Shown here piece by piece: positions 1 to 15,100 of a DNA stretch of 64,000 nucleotides. The notes under the pieces were generated by a model. The model saw only the letters and a list, made by a program, of their open reading frames with translations, had not been told where the DNA came from and searched no databases. Within the stretch, counting starts at the first letter, position 1. Each line of letters begins with the position of its first letter. The translations under genes were made by a program, and so were the position numbers. Location: the NCBI GenBank assembly GCA_028622995.1, contig JAJQJQ010000003.1:8618001-8682000 (forward strand). Direction: 5' to 3'. Source of the DNA: Panagrolaimus kolymaensis. Lineage: Eukaryota; Nematoda; Chromadorea; Rhabditida; Panagrolaimidae.

Positions 1-1363
<1,363 letters not shown>

Positions 1364-2374
1364 GATTGTTGTAATAGTTAATCAATCAACTTTATTAGCA
1401 GCTTTCTTTGAAGTTGAGAGAAACAACAAACAAATGTGAAACAAAAAATGAAAGCAAGAAGAAAAACAATGTAAATTTTTAGGCGAAAAACTTTTCGATG
1501 CTTCAAAATGTGCATTTATTCATATTTTGCCAAAATTACATTTTTTGAGAGTTTGAAAGGAAAAAAGTATTGTATCTTTTTTTGAGTAAATATTGAATTT
1601 TCTAATCAAACTTTTATGCAGAGATATAATTATTGGTACTTTTGCAAGTTGATTGTTTTGTTTCACACTCTTATTAAACCTTTACCATTAAAAAGGTGAA
1701 GGCAAAATCTCGAAAGTTTTGCGTGTTTTCTTGTCCTTGTATGATTCAAATCACTTTTTTAAATTAAGTTTTCATTATTTATTAAATATAGTTTTTTTGT
1801 TGGTTTAGTATATATAAAAAGACATTAAAAACGAATAAACAACAATATAAAAAAGTAGTCATAAAGCATATTTAAAAATTCGCTGGCAGTGAAACTCAAA
1901 AAAAATAAAATCAAAGCTCAACCGTTATAATCCATTTCCCTGCCACCGTAAGTAATGTTTAGATTTCTTATTTTTTGTCATCAAACAATAAAAATAAAAG
2001 TAAATTATATTAATTTTGGCAAGAACGCTAAAGAGAGAGAGAATTACGCTGTAATTAGATCAAAGACTATCGTTAATTAATAAAATTATTAAACAACAAA
2101 CAAACAAAAAAATGGCTGAGGAATATAAAAAACGAAAGAAGAAAAAATATATTTAAAAAGAAACATATGTATGTAAGTTTTATAAAGTCTTCCTAAAAAA
2201 AAAGCAAAGACAACAGAAGAAGAAAAAAGACCGGTGAAAGTTTTGAGTGAACGATTTTTTTTGTTTTGGAAATTATAAAAAAATTTAGAAGTAAAAGTAA
2301 CAAAATAATTACAACAAACAAACAAATTTTGAGATAAAATTTTTAAAAAACTAAGAAAAAAAATTTATATATCT
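1364..2374. other. Intergenic spacer, no gene seen
   Basis: This is AT-rich spacer between the 5' end of the copine gene and the 3' end of the Ig gene. The right part is 3' flank of the Ig gene and the left part must hold the copine promoter. There is a TATA-like run near 1810 (agtatatataaaaag). No exon with supporting homology was seen. Confidence 0.6.
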
Positions 2375-4670
2375 TTAAAATCCCCGAAAGATATAACCGG
2401 AAATGATGAGAATTGGCAAGGATGATATCGCGGAGGCGGCGACGGACATGGCTGAATTTGCATTTGCTAAAAACAGATTTAATTTTTAGATTTGTTTTAA
2501 AAATAAATTTTAAGAACAACAAACTTTTTTCTTTTTTATCATTTTCTTGAGCCAAAGTGTTCACTTTAATATAATTTCTCGCGGTTGAGCCCCAACCATA
2601 TTTATTTCGAGCTTGAACTTGTAATTCATATTCAGTTTCAGGTTTAAGAAAATCAAGCATTACACTTCGCTGCCAAAAATCGCCCCTTTGATCTTCTTTG
2701 GTAGTTCGAAACGTTTGATAACTATTAAATTTGTCTTCATTTGCTTGTCGATAAAGGACTTTATATTCGGTGATGGGTTGCTTGGATTCCACGGTCCATT
2801 GAAGTTCATTATTTTCTAACACTGAAAGGGCTGGAGGTCCAGGCAATGCACTGACATAAATTTCAGTTTGAACTGAACCCATATTATTTGAAACTCGACA
2901 AATATAATCTCCAAAACTTTTGGAAGTGATGTTATTGATTTTTAAAGTTGTGTAACTAAAACCATTTTCAAATTTCGCACTTTCGGTTGCACGATGTTCA
3001 TTTTTCTGTAAAAAATAATAATATTTAAATTTGTTAATTTTTTCTTCCAAAAAAATCTCTTAAAAAATCTTACATTGAGTGAAAAAGAATTAAAAAGCCA
3101 ATTAGCATCAGGCGAGGGATTGCCTTCATATCGACAAACCAATTCAACATCATCCCCTTCATTCACAGGAATGTAAGTTCGATTGGTTTCGACGATGGGT
3201 TTGACTAAAAAAATATGTACATATGTATAATTTTTTTTATTTTATTTTCATGCATAAACATGTTTTCATGTTTTTCCAAAGATACTAAAACATGAGAAAC
3301 AAAAATGGGTACTACTATGAGAATGCCATTATTGTTTCTGTTTTTCCTTTTCTGCCAGGTGTCTTCGAACAAGAAGAAAAAAATATACCACAACACAACA
3401 AAGAAAAATTCACAACAACAAAAACTTACCATGTTCTTTTGAATTTGCATTGTTTTCATCTCGAGCTAAAATTAGGTATTAGTTTTTGCACATCAAAAAA
3501 ATTTAAAATATTTGGGTTAAAAAATATTTTGAGTTAGTTTTTTTAGATGTCTTTTCGGTTGGGGAATAAACTTTTTGAGCAAATAAAAAAAGGTAATTCA
3601 GCCATAAAAAATAATTTAGGTATATTTCATGGTCACTTTTTTTTCTCCAAAACAATGGAGTTTTTTCGGTTAAAAAATATTGGGCATTAAAAATAACGGA
3701 GAGTATTAATTAATTATGAGTTAAATAAAAAAAGTTAAGTTTCAATTAAATCTCACTCCATTGTCTTCAAACTTTTGTTTACTTTTTTAGAATGGGGAAT
3801 TTCAAATCACACAAAAAATTTTAAAAAGTTTAAAATCACTCTTCAAACAAAAAATGACTCACCATGTACTGCTACTTCAACCCTGGCTGTTGCTTGCCTT
3901 CCATAACCATTGGATCCTTGGCATTCATACGATCCAGCTGAAGAAATATCTATCTCCGGGAGATGAAGGGTTCCGTCTTTAGCTACTATAGCATCAACAG
4001 GAATTGCAGCTTCCTTAAAAAAAGTAAAAATTCAGCTGTTTTTTTTAAAGAAAAAGTTTCTTACTATTCTTTTCCATTTAATTTGTGGAAGAGGATGTCC
4101 TGAACCAAAGCATCGAACTGTAACATTTTCACCTTGTCGAGTAAGGATTTGATTTAATGAAAGGGTAACTTTTGGAGGAACATAAACAGTTAATTTATGC
4201 ATAATTTTCATATCTTCACTAAGCATACAAGTGTAATTTGCTCCATCATAAGGATCAACATTTTTAATTACTAACATGTGATTCTAAAAATGGGGATTAA
4301 GAAAAGTCGTAAAGGAAATGGGAGAGGCTTACAGCTCCTTCTTCTCGAACTTCCATTTTTCCATCAAAATCGTCATCAGCTTCGCCATCCATAAATAAAA
4401 TTTTATCATGAATTCCATGATTTCTCTGCCAAATCACGCTTGAATCTCCTGAAATTCAATTTTATTGGATTTAAAAAAGCAAAAATAAAAATTTAAAAAT
4501 TATTTTTGCTTACTATCTTTATCTTGAATTTGGCAAGGAAGTTCAATCTCTTTTCCAGCTTCCACGGTAAAGTTTCTTCCAATTGTAGTTATTCGAGGTT
4601 CAGCGTTCACCAAAATTAAGAAAGAAATAAGTAAGGATGCTGCAATCAAAATTGATTTGATTCGAGTCAT
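2375..4670 (-). CDS. GPI-anchored Ig/FN3 cell adhesion protein (Klingon/Wrapper/WRK-1-like)
   Basis: Eight exons join in phase (4514-4670, 4333-4448, 4065-4283, 3863-4013, 3430-3465, 3074-3204, 2525-3005, 2375-2466) to give 460 residues. Residues 1-23 are a signal peptide. Three Ig domains follow, with Cys pairs C46/C110, C149/C195 and C250/C306, and then one FN3 domain at about 325-420 (ITEYKVLYRQ, PETEYELQVQARNKYGWG). The last exon encodes a short polar stretch and a hydrophobic tail (ISSLPILIISGYIFRGF), which reads as a GPI-attachment signal. Several N-glycosylation sequons are present (NFT, NYT, NVT, NRT, NIT). Three Ig plus one FN3 plus GPI is the layout of insect Klingon and its nematode relative WRK-1, which act in neuron-neuron and neuron-glia adhesion. 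The 36-nt fifth exon is a linker. The start was chosen at the Met directly before the signal peptide; an in-frame Met lies 20 codons upstream. Confidence 0.88.
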
Positions 4671-7600
4671 GGTCAATAAAAAAAGGGAGAAAGTCAAATT
4701 AAAAGGAAGAGACTGCTGCTTTACATGCAAATTGGCAATTTAAAAATTCACAGTCTAAAATAAATATAAAAAGTTAATAAAAATTTTTTAAAAAATCACG
4801 GAAAAGTCTATGATGGCACGAGAGAAAAAAAAATGAGAAAAGTAAAAAAAGGTTTAATATTGGCAAAAAACTGGATTACTAATTTTTTTCATAAAAAAAA
4901 TAATGAACCAGAAAAAAAAGATGATGGCCTTTACCGACGACGACGAGGATCCATTCCTGCGCTTCCTATACTTTATTGAGGTAGTATGACTTTCTATTTC
5001 TCTTCATTATTATTATTAAGTAGCGCGAGAAATTGAACCAACATCGAGGAAGAAAGAAAAAAATGAGAGGCGATTATTCCAAATAATAATAATTTTTAAT
5101 AATAACTTGTATTTATTATTATTGTTGTTGCATGCATTTTTATGGACATAAAAAAAGAGGAAGAAGAGACAGTGAAAAAATGGAGTTAGTTCATTCATGA
5201 AAAAAAAGACATAAGGGCCATATCGATGATGACTATGACCAACTATCATCGGTGTCGATCGAGAACCAAATAAAACAAAAATTTCAATACTCTTTTTTTT
5301 TTGCGGCTTGCTGCTGCTTGGTCATCATCATTGATGACAGTCAGTGGGTCAAAAAAAAAAGAACAGAAAGAAAAGAAAGGAAATAAATTGTCATAAATAT
5401 TATTCTATATTTGATTCGATTTGCTTTTTAATCGAATGCTAAATGAACAAGGAAAAAAAGAAAGAAATAAAAGGCAAATTTGCATTTTTTGATAGCAAAA
5501 AATAATAATATAGTATTTGGGTGGAGCTTCTTCATCTTCTTCTTAGCCAAAGAAAAAAGGGCCAAAATCAAAATCAAAAAATTGATTGAAACACCAAATA
5601 AAAATTTTTCCAGCTCCGAAAAAAACTAAATAAAAAAATAAAATAAAAATAAACTATGGATAGAAAATGATTTACTGTTGTTGGTGTAATATCTATCCCA
5701 TTCTATTTCCCGTCGCCATCGATGGCAGATTTAATGCTTCAAGAAATAATAAAATACAAAAAAATAAGAAAAAGAATTTACATCGGTCAAATTTTTGGAA
5801 TAAAAAAAAAAATGGATGGATGAGACACATGAAGCAAACGAAGCTTTAGGAAAAATAATGAGCCGACAAAACAAGGAAACAACGACGACGACAATTGAAG
5901 AAGTCATACATCTGGGGTAAAAAAAAAGAGAGACCATTTTTCGCTTTAAGTCAGTTTTGTGTATTTATTGGTTTGTGATAAAGATCTGACAACAAATCGT
6001 TTTTCTTTTTTTCAATTTTGGTTTTCTTTTTCTTTAATAAATGTTTGTTTCTTGCCAAAGAAAGAAAAAAGAAAGAGAGCGCGAAATAAATAAATATACA
6101 ATAAAGAAAGGAATCAAAAACAAAATGCTTTCTATCGCATTTTTTTTTCTCATTTTTAATGTTTTCCTTTTTAGGGTAGAAAAAAAAAGATGGCAACAAT
6201 AAGAGGAGTGCCGCCGTCGACGCCGCCGCCACTTTTCCATCCCTTAGGTGACTGAATAGAATTGACCAAGATACCGATCATTTTATGATGTGAAAAATAT
6301 TTATTGTAGAGCAGCTCATTTACACACTATGAAAAAAAAAGATGAAAAAAGCAGAAAATAAAAAAAATAAATAAGAAAATGTTTAAAAATAAGCAACAAT
6401 AAAAAAAAACGTTGTTGTTGCGCATTTTATTTTTTGATGTTTTGCCGACATTTTTTTTGATGCGCTTCCTCCATCCGATGGGAACTGAACTCCTCTTCTT
6501 TTTTATGCAAATGACCAGACCACTAACACCAACTAAAAAAAAAGAACATCGGAAATATTTGTCACATAAAAAATTTTTAAATTGAACAACTCTTTTCCTT
6601 TTTCGCTTTAGGCAGTGTAGTGATGTTCCGAAAATACTTTTTAAATTTTTTTTGCTGCAAAAATACATATGTTTGACATTGCGTCAAGTGGCACACTCGC
6701 AATTTGAGGTTTTCCGCTGCGCAAGGATTATATCATGGAATAAACAGAAAAAGAATAAGAACAACAACGCAACGGAATGGAAAAAACCTCAAGAGGCATT
6801 AAAAATTTAAAAATCCTTTTTTTCTGTGCATTTCGTCTCATTTCACGCCATTCAACTTTTTTCCTATTCCTTTTATTCAAACGGGTAAAAATATTTATGG
6901 AAAAATCTCAGAATAACAGAAAAACAAAGATTTTTTCGTTAAACAAAAAAGAAAAAAGAAAGTAACTTTTAGGAATCAAAAAAAATTGGGACTTGTTGAT
7001 TTTTGGCCTCCAAAGCAATAAACGAGACTTGAAGCAAGAAAAAAAAGCAAGCTTAATCCCAAATTGACTCCCGTCAACCAAAAATAAAATAAAAAAAAGT
7101 TAGTTTACTCAAATGCTATAATTGGTAGCAGCAAAAAAAAAGAAGGGTGAAACTCTGGGATAATCCTATTGCTTAGCCTCACTGCGTGATTGCCATTGCA
7201 GCAACAACAACAGCAGTAGCAGTAGTTTTCCCTCCTGATTTGACGACTATTTGACTTTAACTGGACTGCCAGCTGGCATCGACCTAGTCAAAACATATCT
7301 TAGAGGATTACTCCCAAAAAAGTGTTCGAAATATAAAAAATTTGACTATTCTACAAAAAAAAGTTGGTGGTGAAAAGTAAAAAAAACAAACAATAAATAA
7401 ATAAAAGCTACGAAGGAAGGATATTTATCTTTTCGTCAAAAAGCATTGGAAAAAAGCGTGCGTGTGCTGAAAACTTTATGCCTTTAGAGAATTGACAAAA
7501 ATAAAAAGAGCTAAAATGAAACCCTTTTTTCTTGCCACAAATCTATATTTTTTTATTTTTTTTGAAGATGTTTTTATTTTATACGCATCTTTAAAAAATA

Positions 7601-8934
7601 AGCTTCGAAAGAGAAAAAAAAGATGCTGTTAAAAAATTGAGTTAGTTTTTCTTCTTCTTGCAATTCCCTTAACACATTTTAATATACATATTTACAAAAA
7701 CAACATATAAAAAAGAGCAAAAAAAGCGCAACTAAATCAAAATATAAATATAAAAAAATTCCACTTTAAATTCATAACTTTATTTTTTTTTGCATCAAAA
7801 AAGATCTTCTTAACTTTTAAAAATAATATAAATATATTTAATTATTTTTTCTTTCTTTCGATTTTTTGGCTTCAGTTTTAGCAACAAAAAATACACTTTT
7901 TAAAATAAATAAATTAAACGCAGCGTTTATCTCATTAAAAAAAATTGTTAGCCTTTTTTAAAGGAAAAAAAGTTCTTTGCACTTTTTTTTGGTGTGTTTT
8001 CTCTCTCGCGACATTATTGAAGAAGGATAACTTTTTTTAGAAGCAGAAGCTCATGGTCGTCGGTCAAGTTAAAAAAGCTTGCGTGCTATGAGAATGGCCT
8101 TACACGGTCATTAGCTTCTCGTTTATGCGCTGCGCCTACTCTTCTGCTACAAGCCTCAAAAAATAATAACGGATGTGTTTAATAAAAGGCGGCGAGAATA
8201 ATAAAATAAAAAAGTGATACGCTTTTCTGCGCAATGTCAATTTTGGTTTTCGGGAGTTTTTTGCCGTTCCATGAAATTCACCGACGACGATAAGTAAATT
8301 TGTGGTAATTAAAGCAGCACCAACTAGTGTAGTGAAAATTGGTATAAAAAAGGCAAAAAAAATAAATAAATAATAAATTTATAATTCCCTAATGATTTAT
8401 GAGAGGCAAAAAAATACAAGGTGGAAATCGACAAATAAACAAAAAAAGTCATTTAATTTTATATAGCGGATTTAGCTTGCTTTGCCTCATCGGATTGACT
8501 TTGCTTTTTTTTGGTATGGGTGGATTAATCAAAACGAAAAAATTGGAAACCAATTTAGATTTTTTTTCAAGATGCATGTAGAAAGATGGAAAATAAATCG
8601 TATCCCGATTTTTTAACCTTAAAAACGCTGTAATTCGAGAAAGTTAATTTGCTAAGAAAAAAAGAAAAGAAATCATAAATACATGTCTGTTTTGGCTAAA
8701 ATCTCACATCTGGCGCCATGATAGCAAGGGTTTTTTTGGATTTGGAACATTTTTATATTTTTCTTCAAACAAAAAAAATTGTAAAATGAGTGTGTCATAA
8801 CGCGAGATCACAAAAAAGATAAAAATAAAATAAATTGCTTTTGCTTTCTTTTTTTAAAGCTTCAAGCTTGGATTTAAAAAAACAGCTTAGAAAAAAGAAT
8901 TAAACGAAAAAAATAGCAAATAACAAAATCAAGC
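4671..8934. other. Long non-coding region upstream of the Ig gene
   Basis: About 4.3 kb of A/T-run-rich sequence without a credible exon. ORFs here are low-complexity Phe/Lys/Asn strings. Two stretches of higher complexity stand out: 7145-7320 (see findings) and about 8040-8330, which has mixed-composition sequence unlike its neighbours. These could be control elements of the Ig gene; that is inference. Confidence 0.5.
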
Positions 8935-8942
8935 ATTTCGAT

Positions 8943-9104
8943 CAGGGTCCGGCGAGACCAAGACTCTTGGTCTCGATATATCGGAATATTGGTTATTTTC
9001 ACCAATACCAAGACCGAAGGTCTTGGTATTGGTAAAAAATTTTAAGTATCGAAAGTATTGGTCTTGGTCTTGGTTGAAAAAAAACTTGGTCTCGCCGGAC
9101 TCTG
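8943..9104. mobile_element. hAT-type MITE, 162 bp
   Basis: The element has terminal inverted repeats CAGGGTCCGGCGAGACCAAG (left) and CAGAGTCCGGCGAGACCAAG (right, read inward), 20 bp with one mismatch. It is flanked by a perfect 8-bp direct repeat, atttcgat, at 8935-8942 and 9105-9112. An 8-bp duplication with CAGRG termini is the signature of hAT superfamily elements. The inside is built of further palindromes on the word CCAAGAC/GTCTTGG, including a hairpin with 15-bp arms near 9000-9032. There is no coding capacity, so it is non-autonomous. Confidence 0.9.
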
Positions 9105-9112
9105 ATTTCGAT

Positions 9113-12100
9113 AGGACTTTAAAAATATGAATGCTAACACTGATGTATGAATCATACATGGTTTATTTTGGAATAAAAATATAAATGAATCAGTGAATAG
9201 TTATGTTTTCAAAAAAAAAATGCAGGTAAAAGAAAAAGAAAAGAAAAAACAAAAATCATAGTATTATGTTTTTAGAAAAGAAAACACAAAGTTTTGAACC
9301 AAAAATCTTTGATTCATCAGAAAAAAACATTATTATTTTATGATTAACTTTCAAAAATAGTTTTTTTAAAAAACAAAAAATGGAAAGAATCTTCTTTCAT
9401 TCTTTCCATTGTGAGAATAATTTTGGACGCTTAAATAATCGCTTTCAAAACTATTTTAGCCTTTTGGTTTAATAAACTAAAGAAAATAAAAAAACTATGA
9501 ATCAGCTTACAAAAAAATTAAAAATGAAAGCATCTAAAAATCTAAAAATAGGATGTTCAAGAAAAATACAAAAAGAAAACACCGCATTTTTTTTTGTTCT
9601 TGGTGGTTAGCAACCAAGCATCATCCATATTGCTGCTGCCTGCCACAATATGTCAGGATATATCTATCGCACAACAAAAATATGGCAGCAAGCAAAAAAA
9701 TCTATCTTGACTTTTAACTAATAACCTTTTTGTTTTTGAAGAGAACGATTTGCCGCATTACTAATATATTCATTCACTAACAAAAGCACCGTCTGGCCCC
9801 GATTTTGTTGTCGATGCCGATTTATTTCCGCGAATGGCTTTTTCTTTTTTTTTATTTCGCGCACCCATGAAACAAAAAAATGAAATGGAATAAAATAAAA
9901 ATGAATTCCCTAAAGATCGAAGAAAAAGAAGAAAAAGCAGATTGTTTTCATGAAAGAAAAAGAAAGAAATTCAAAACAATGCTTGTCGTCAATGTTGCTG
10001 ATGCGCCGCCGCCAGTAACTAAGCAATTTTGTTTGAATGAAGCAAAAAGAAAAAATCAGAAAAACCAAAAATTGAAATTAAACCATTTTTATGGCCTTAA
10101 AAAAAGATAAAAAAAAACATATTCTAATACTCATTTCTTTCTTTTATATATTTGTTAATATAAGTTTTTTTCTTTTTTTCCCGTTAAAAAAACTGGTTTA
10201 ATTTGTTGCAATTTGCAAATAAAAAAGATCATCGCCACCTCAAAAAATTTAATGAAATTAAACAAAAAAATCATCCTAAAATTTCTTTTACTCTAAAAGC
10301 AAAAATTATTGAAGCAACCGATGGGGGAAAATAAAAAGGTTTGAATTATTCATGTCTTTTTTTTTTATTTGAAGGTCTGAGATTCGTAACATTCAATTAT
10401 CTCTTTTGCCGATGAATGACACCTGATCGAAATTCTAAACAAAGACTACATTATGAGACTTTTATTAGCCATGAAATTAGGTTTTTTTACTGGTTTTAAA
10501 ATTATTTTATCGAGGAAAAAAGCGATGATTTTTTTGGATGAAAGCTTCCTTTTCGCATGAAAACCAAAATCAAGAAAAATAAAATTCGTGGGTAAATTTT
10601 GTAAAAATGGAATAAAAACTTTCAAGATAAAAATGAGAGAATTTAAGATTCAAATAAAAATAAGACTTTTTCCGCGTTCAAAAAAAAATAAATGAGAAGG
10701 AAGGATTAAATTTTTTTTGTGTAAGAAAAAAAGCCCATAAATGCAACATAAAAAACCTTTTTTTGTTGTTGCAAAAAAAAGTTAGTTTCCAACAACCGCG
10801 TCTTCGTTTTCGTTGTCGACGACGGTGAACGATATCTTTTAATTTTTTTTGTTTCATTTTTTCTTTTTAAACTATCTATGTAAGATAGAAAGAAAAAAGA
10901 GACACTTTACAACCGACTCGCGCAACATGAAACTTAACCAACAAATATAAAAAAAAAGTCGACCTAAAACAAGAAAGAAAGAAGTGCCAAGGACACATTT
11001 TTTGTTGTTGAATATACACAAACAAACAAAAACTAAGATTTTGAAAGGTAGCAATATAAACTTTTAGATTGAACCAAACCCGAAAATTAGATAAAAATAA
11101 TTTTGGCACGTGCCTTCGAAAATAAAAAGGTTTTTCAATTTAACTTTCACCCAATTAACCAATATTTTTATAAGGGCAACCAAAAAAATTTGGGGTTATA
11201 AGTTTTCAAAAAGATATGCCGCAAAAAAGAAAAGGAAAATACCAATAAAAAAATGATTTACACGTGTCAATGACCTTAACACACGATTTATTCAATAAAA
11301 AGACAGGTTTTAAGCCAACCAAAAATGGGATAAAAGTGAAAATGGATTTCTGAATAATCCATTCATCCATTATCCGACGACTCTTTTTTATTTTTTTATC
11401 ACTTTTCACTTTCACTTTTTTATCCTTTGCAAATCCCATTGTTGTAACAAAAAAAGAGAGAAACGAAAACCATGGAATTCAATTGTCAACAAAAATTTGG
11501 GAATAGAAGAAACAAGCAATAAACCGGATATTTTATTAGTATTTTTTTGTGTGAAAAGCTTCCTTAAAAAGCTGGCGCGAAAATTAACGCCTCTCTTGAA
11601 AATTGAAAGCAAGCAAATCAAGAGGCTCTTTTCTTGACAACAACAATAAAACCGTTAAGAATTAAACGAATCAATGCTTACCCGCCGTCGCCCTTTTTTT
11701 CTATCCTCGGTTTTTCTTGTTCATGACTTTTTACTGTTTGGTTGTTGGTTTGTGTTTGTTTCATTAATAATGCTTTTGGCATGAAAGAAGAAATAAAAAT
11801 GGCAGATGAGCTTTCGAAAATAAAATAAAATAAAATAGAATGAAGAGGGCGAAGGAGGAGGAAGAAGACAATCTATTTGATTTGTGAAATAAATGTCGCA
11901 ATGAGCATCAGCAAAATGAGAAATGAGAAATGAGTAGAATAGCCGTTCCTTTTTTTTCTTCGCGCCACTGGAGACACAAAACTGATGCTTGACTCTTTTC
12001 TTTCTTTTTTTTGCGCTTGATGCTTGCTTCTTCTAAAATTCTTAACCATTAAATACCCAAAAAAAATTTATATGAATGAATACTTTTTTTTCTTTATTTT

Positions 12101-15100
12101 AGCTTTTTTGAATGAATGAATGGAAAAAAAACGCCGTTAGATTTGGTTTCTTTTTTCCCTCCTTTTTTTATTGAAAAATAGAAAAACATGGATGCTTTTC
12201 TTGTCAGTGAAGAGAAAGGTTTTTGGTAAAAAGCTGCTTTTGCAATCTCCATTTTTTCAAAATAAAAAAAAGAGCGAAAAATATAGCGTAAAAAAAGCAG
12301 AGTAAAATGCTTCAATTTTCAAATATTGGCGTTGTTGTTGGTCAAAGATACCTGCCAGATTTTGAAAGAGAGAGAAAGAGGGTTAAGTGTGAAAGCAACA
12401 GCTAATATTGGGACACTTGAGAATAAAAAAATAAAGGAAAAAACCAAACATGGAAAAGTGCAAAAATAAAGTAAAAAAGTAAATGTTTGGAAAAGAAAAT
12501 AATTTTTCTGACAAGTTTATGTTCCAGAAGAAAAAAAAGAAAGATTTATATATAAAGATTTTTATGACTCAGAGGCATGCTCTGGAAGACCACCATATAT
12601 GTACATACATACTAGAAGTCAAAACAACTATCATTTTCTCATTTTCATAGAGGATGAATGGAGAATAGATGCAACAAAAAAACCACGCAACCGACAACAA
12701 CTACTTTTCATCGTCTACTTCAATATGCGTAAATGAGCCGTGAAATCGGTCCGTTTATGAGCAGCAACAAGAAAAAAAGTTGGTGCAGCAGCAACAGAAA
12801 CAGAAGGAGCATCCATTTTGGTGTCAATGGTGGTTGTTAAACAAATTTTTGAATTTCATTCATCCATTTTTTCTTGGGACAAAGAAAAAAATGATATAAA
12901 AAAAATAAATAAATATGAGATTCTCCAAATTTAGAAGAAAAAAATCTTCAGAAATTTTACTTTTTTTTTGACCAAAAAAATTTGTTGCTTTTGAATTTAA
13001 ATATTATAAAATCATACAGAAAAGCCAAAAATAAACCAGGCTTTTCTTCTTTTTTTTGTATATTTTTTTCACTTTGGTAAATAATAATAATTTTTACGTT
13101 CACAAAAATATCATTTTTTATCAATGAAAGAAAGTTTTAAAATAAATTCCTTTTTTAAACTTGAATTTCTGGATGGAAAATAAAATAGCGTGAAAAAATA
13201 AATGGACACGATCTTTTTTTATTTAGACACCGACTGGCGCGAAAAAAATGACTAAACAGAAGAAACTGCTTCTTTTTTTAATGGGATTTAAAAAAACGCC
13301 ATGAAAGTGACTAACCCATTTTTATTTTTATCCTCGGGGCAAAAATAAAATAATAAAAAGATTGAGGGAAAAAAATATGTGAATGGGTGTATTTATTAAA
13401 TATTTTGCAAAAAAAAAGCAAGCAGCGAAGCAGTTTTAAGAAAATATTCTTCTAAATTCCAAAGCAAGCAAGCAGCAAACAAGCTCTTTAATCAATCCAA
13501 TAATAAAAATAAACATTATTTATATTATTGCTGCTGCTTGATGATGATGTGAAGGCATGCATGTACATATTATGTGTTGGTGCAGGATGGCATAGCTGGT
13601 CGGCGGCGGCGGTCATGGATGATGCGAAAGTAAAAAAAACATTGGGGAAGCATTGCTTACATATGCAAACGGAGGTTGCTTTTTTCATAATAAAAAAAAT
13701 CTTTTATCTTTTTTAAGTAACTAACTTTTTTTAAAGAAAGCAAGCAAATTTCATTTTTCCTTCATTTTTTTCGTAACTTTCTAAATTCAAAAGGAATTTT
13801 GGGGCAAAGGTCAAAAATATTTAAATTTTCTATAAACAAAGAATAGAAAAGAAAAAAATTTGAAAAAAAGGAGCGGCAAAAACATTCTTCATTTTTTTAA
13901 TTCACCTGCAGCAAATAAATGAGAAAAAGAAAAACTCAAAATGCCAATAAAGCTGGTGGTAATTGAAACCCTTTAATTTATGACTACGCCAATTCTTTTT
14001 TCTTTTTTTTATCCTCATCCACATTAAATTTTGTTTTGTTGTTGTTGCAAATGATGATGGTTTGTTTCATTACGGATAACACCAACCAATCTTTCTTAAT
14101 TCACAGCTGCTTCAAGGGTTACTTCGATCGGCCAAGCTCCTCGAGGGGCGAACACGCGCGCACAAATTTCTTTTTGCTTTTTTTTGCACTCCTTTGCTGC
14201 GAACTACATTCTCTTTTTAATAAAAATGCTGAAGAACATTCTAATGTCAAAAAGAAAAAAAAGTTAATGAATTAGGGAAAAAATAAAATATTACAAAAAT
14301 TTATAATAAAGAAGAGATGATTGATTTTGACAAATTGCTCACAACTTTTTTTTGGGTGGGTCTAAGTCGAAAAGTTATAAATTGTTTACAAAAAATAAAG
14401 ATAAAAAAGAATAAATAAATATAATTATAAAAAAGTAAAGGTAAAAAAACGCACAAAAAAAATTGACTAACTTTAAATTTTTAAAAAGCTAGCGATAAAA
14501 AATATTTTCAAAGCAAAAATAACTCATATTTTAGAAGAAGAAAATGTTATGATCAAAGAAAGCCATTAATCAAATTATGACTAAAAACACGAATTTTAAA
14601 GAAGAATGACTCTGGTTCCATTTTTATTTTTATTATTGATAATCAACAACTGAAAATAAAATAAAAAACCAAAGACAAAAAAAATTGAGTGACAGATAGA
14701 GAAATAACAGTTGGACTCAATGACATTTATATTTATTTTTTTTTTCAATTGTCTCGTCATGAAAAAAAAGAGAAAACAACAAAAAAAATAGTTGGCTAGC
14801 AGGTATTTGTGCTATTTTATACATATTTATCGATAGCAGCTGCATGCGACTAAAAATAAAACATGAAAATAAAAAAAAATTGCTGTTCACAAAAAGTTTA
14901 TGGATTTTTTTAAAGCTTTTGGCCCAATATTTTTTGCTCCATAAAAAACAACTAAAAAAACAATAAAAACAACGTTTGAAACACGCAATATTTTTATGGG
15001 AAAACGCTGTTTTATTATTTGATCAAAATTTTTTTTATTATATCAGACACGCAGCAGCATTATCGTCGACCGCAAAATTATTCCTCGTGTGAAAAAAAAA

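Noticed and set aside
8929..9159. A 76-codon minus-strand ORF over the MITE
   Set aside because: It is the translation of the palindromic MITE and its flanks; the apparent repeats come from the inverted DNA repeats.
14036..14275. GC-richer 79-codon ORF
   Set aside because: No domain, no splice-supported neighbours, and low-complexity Phe/Leu content.
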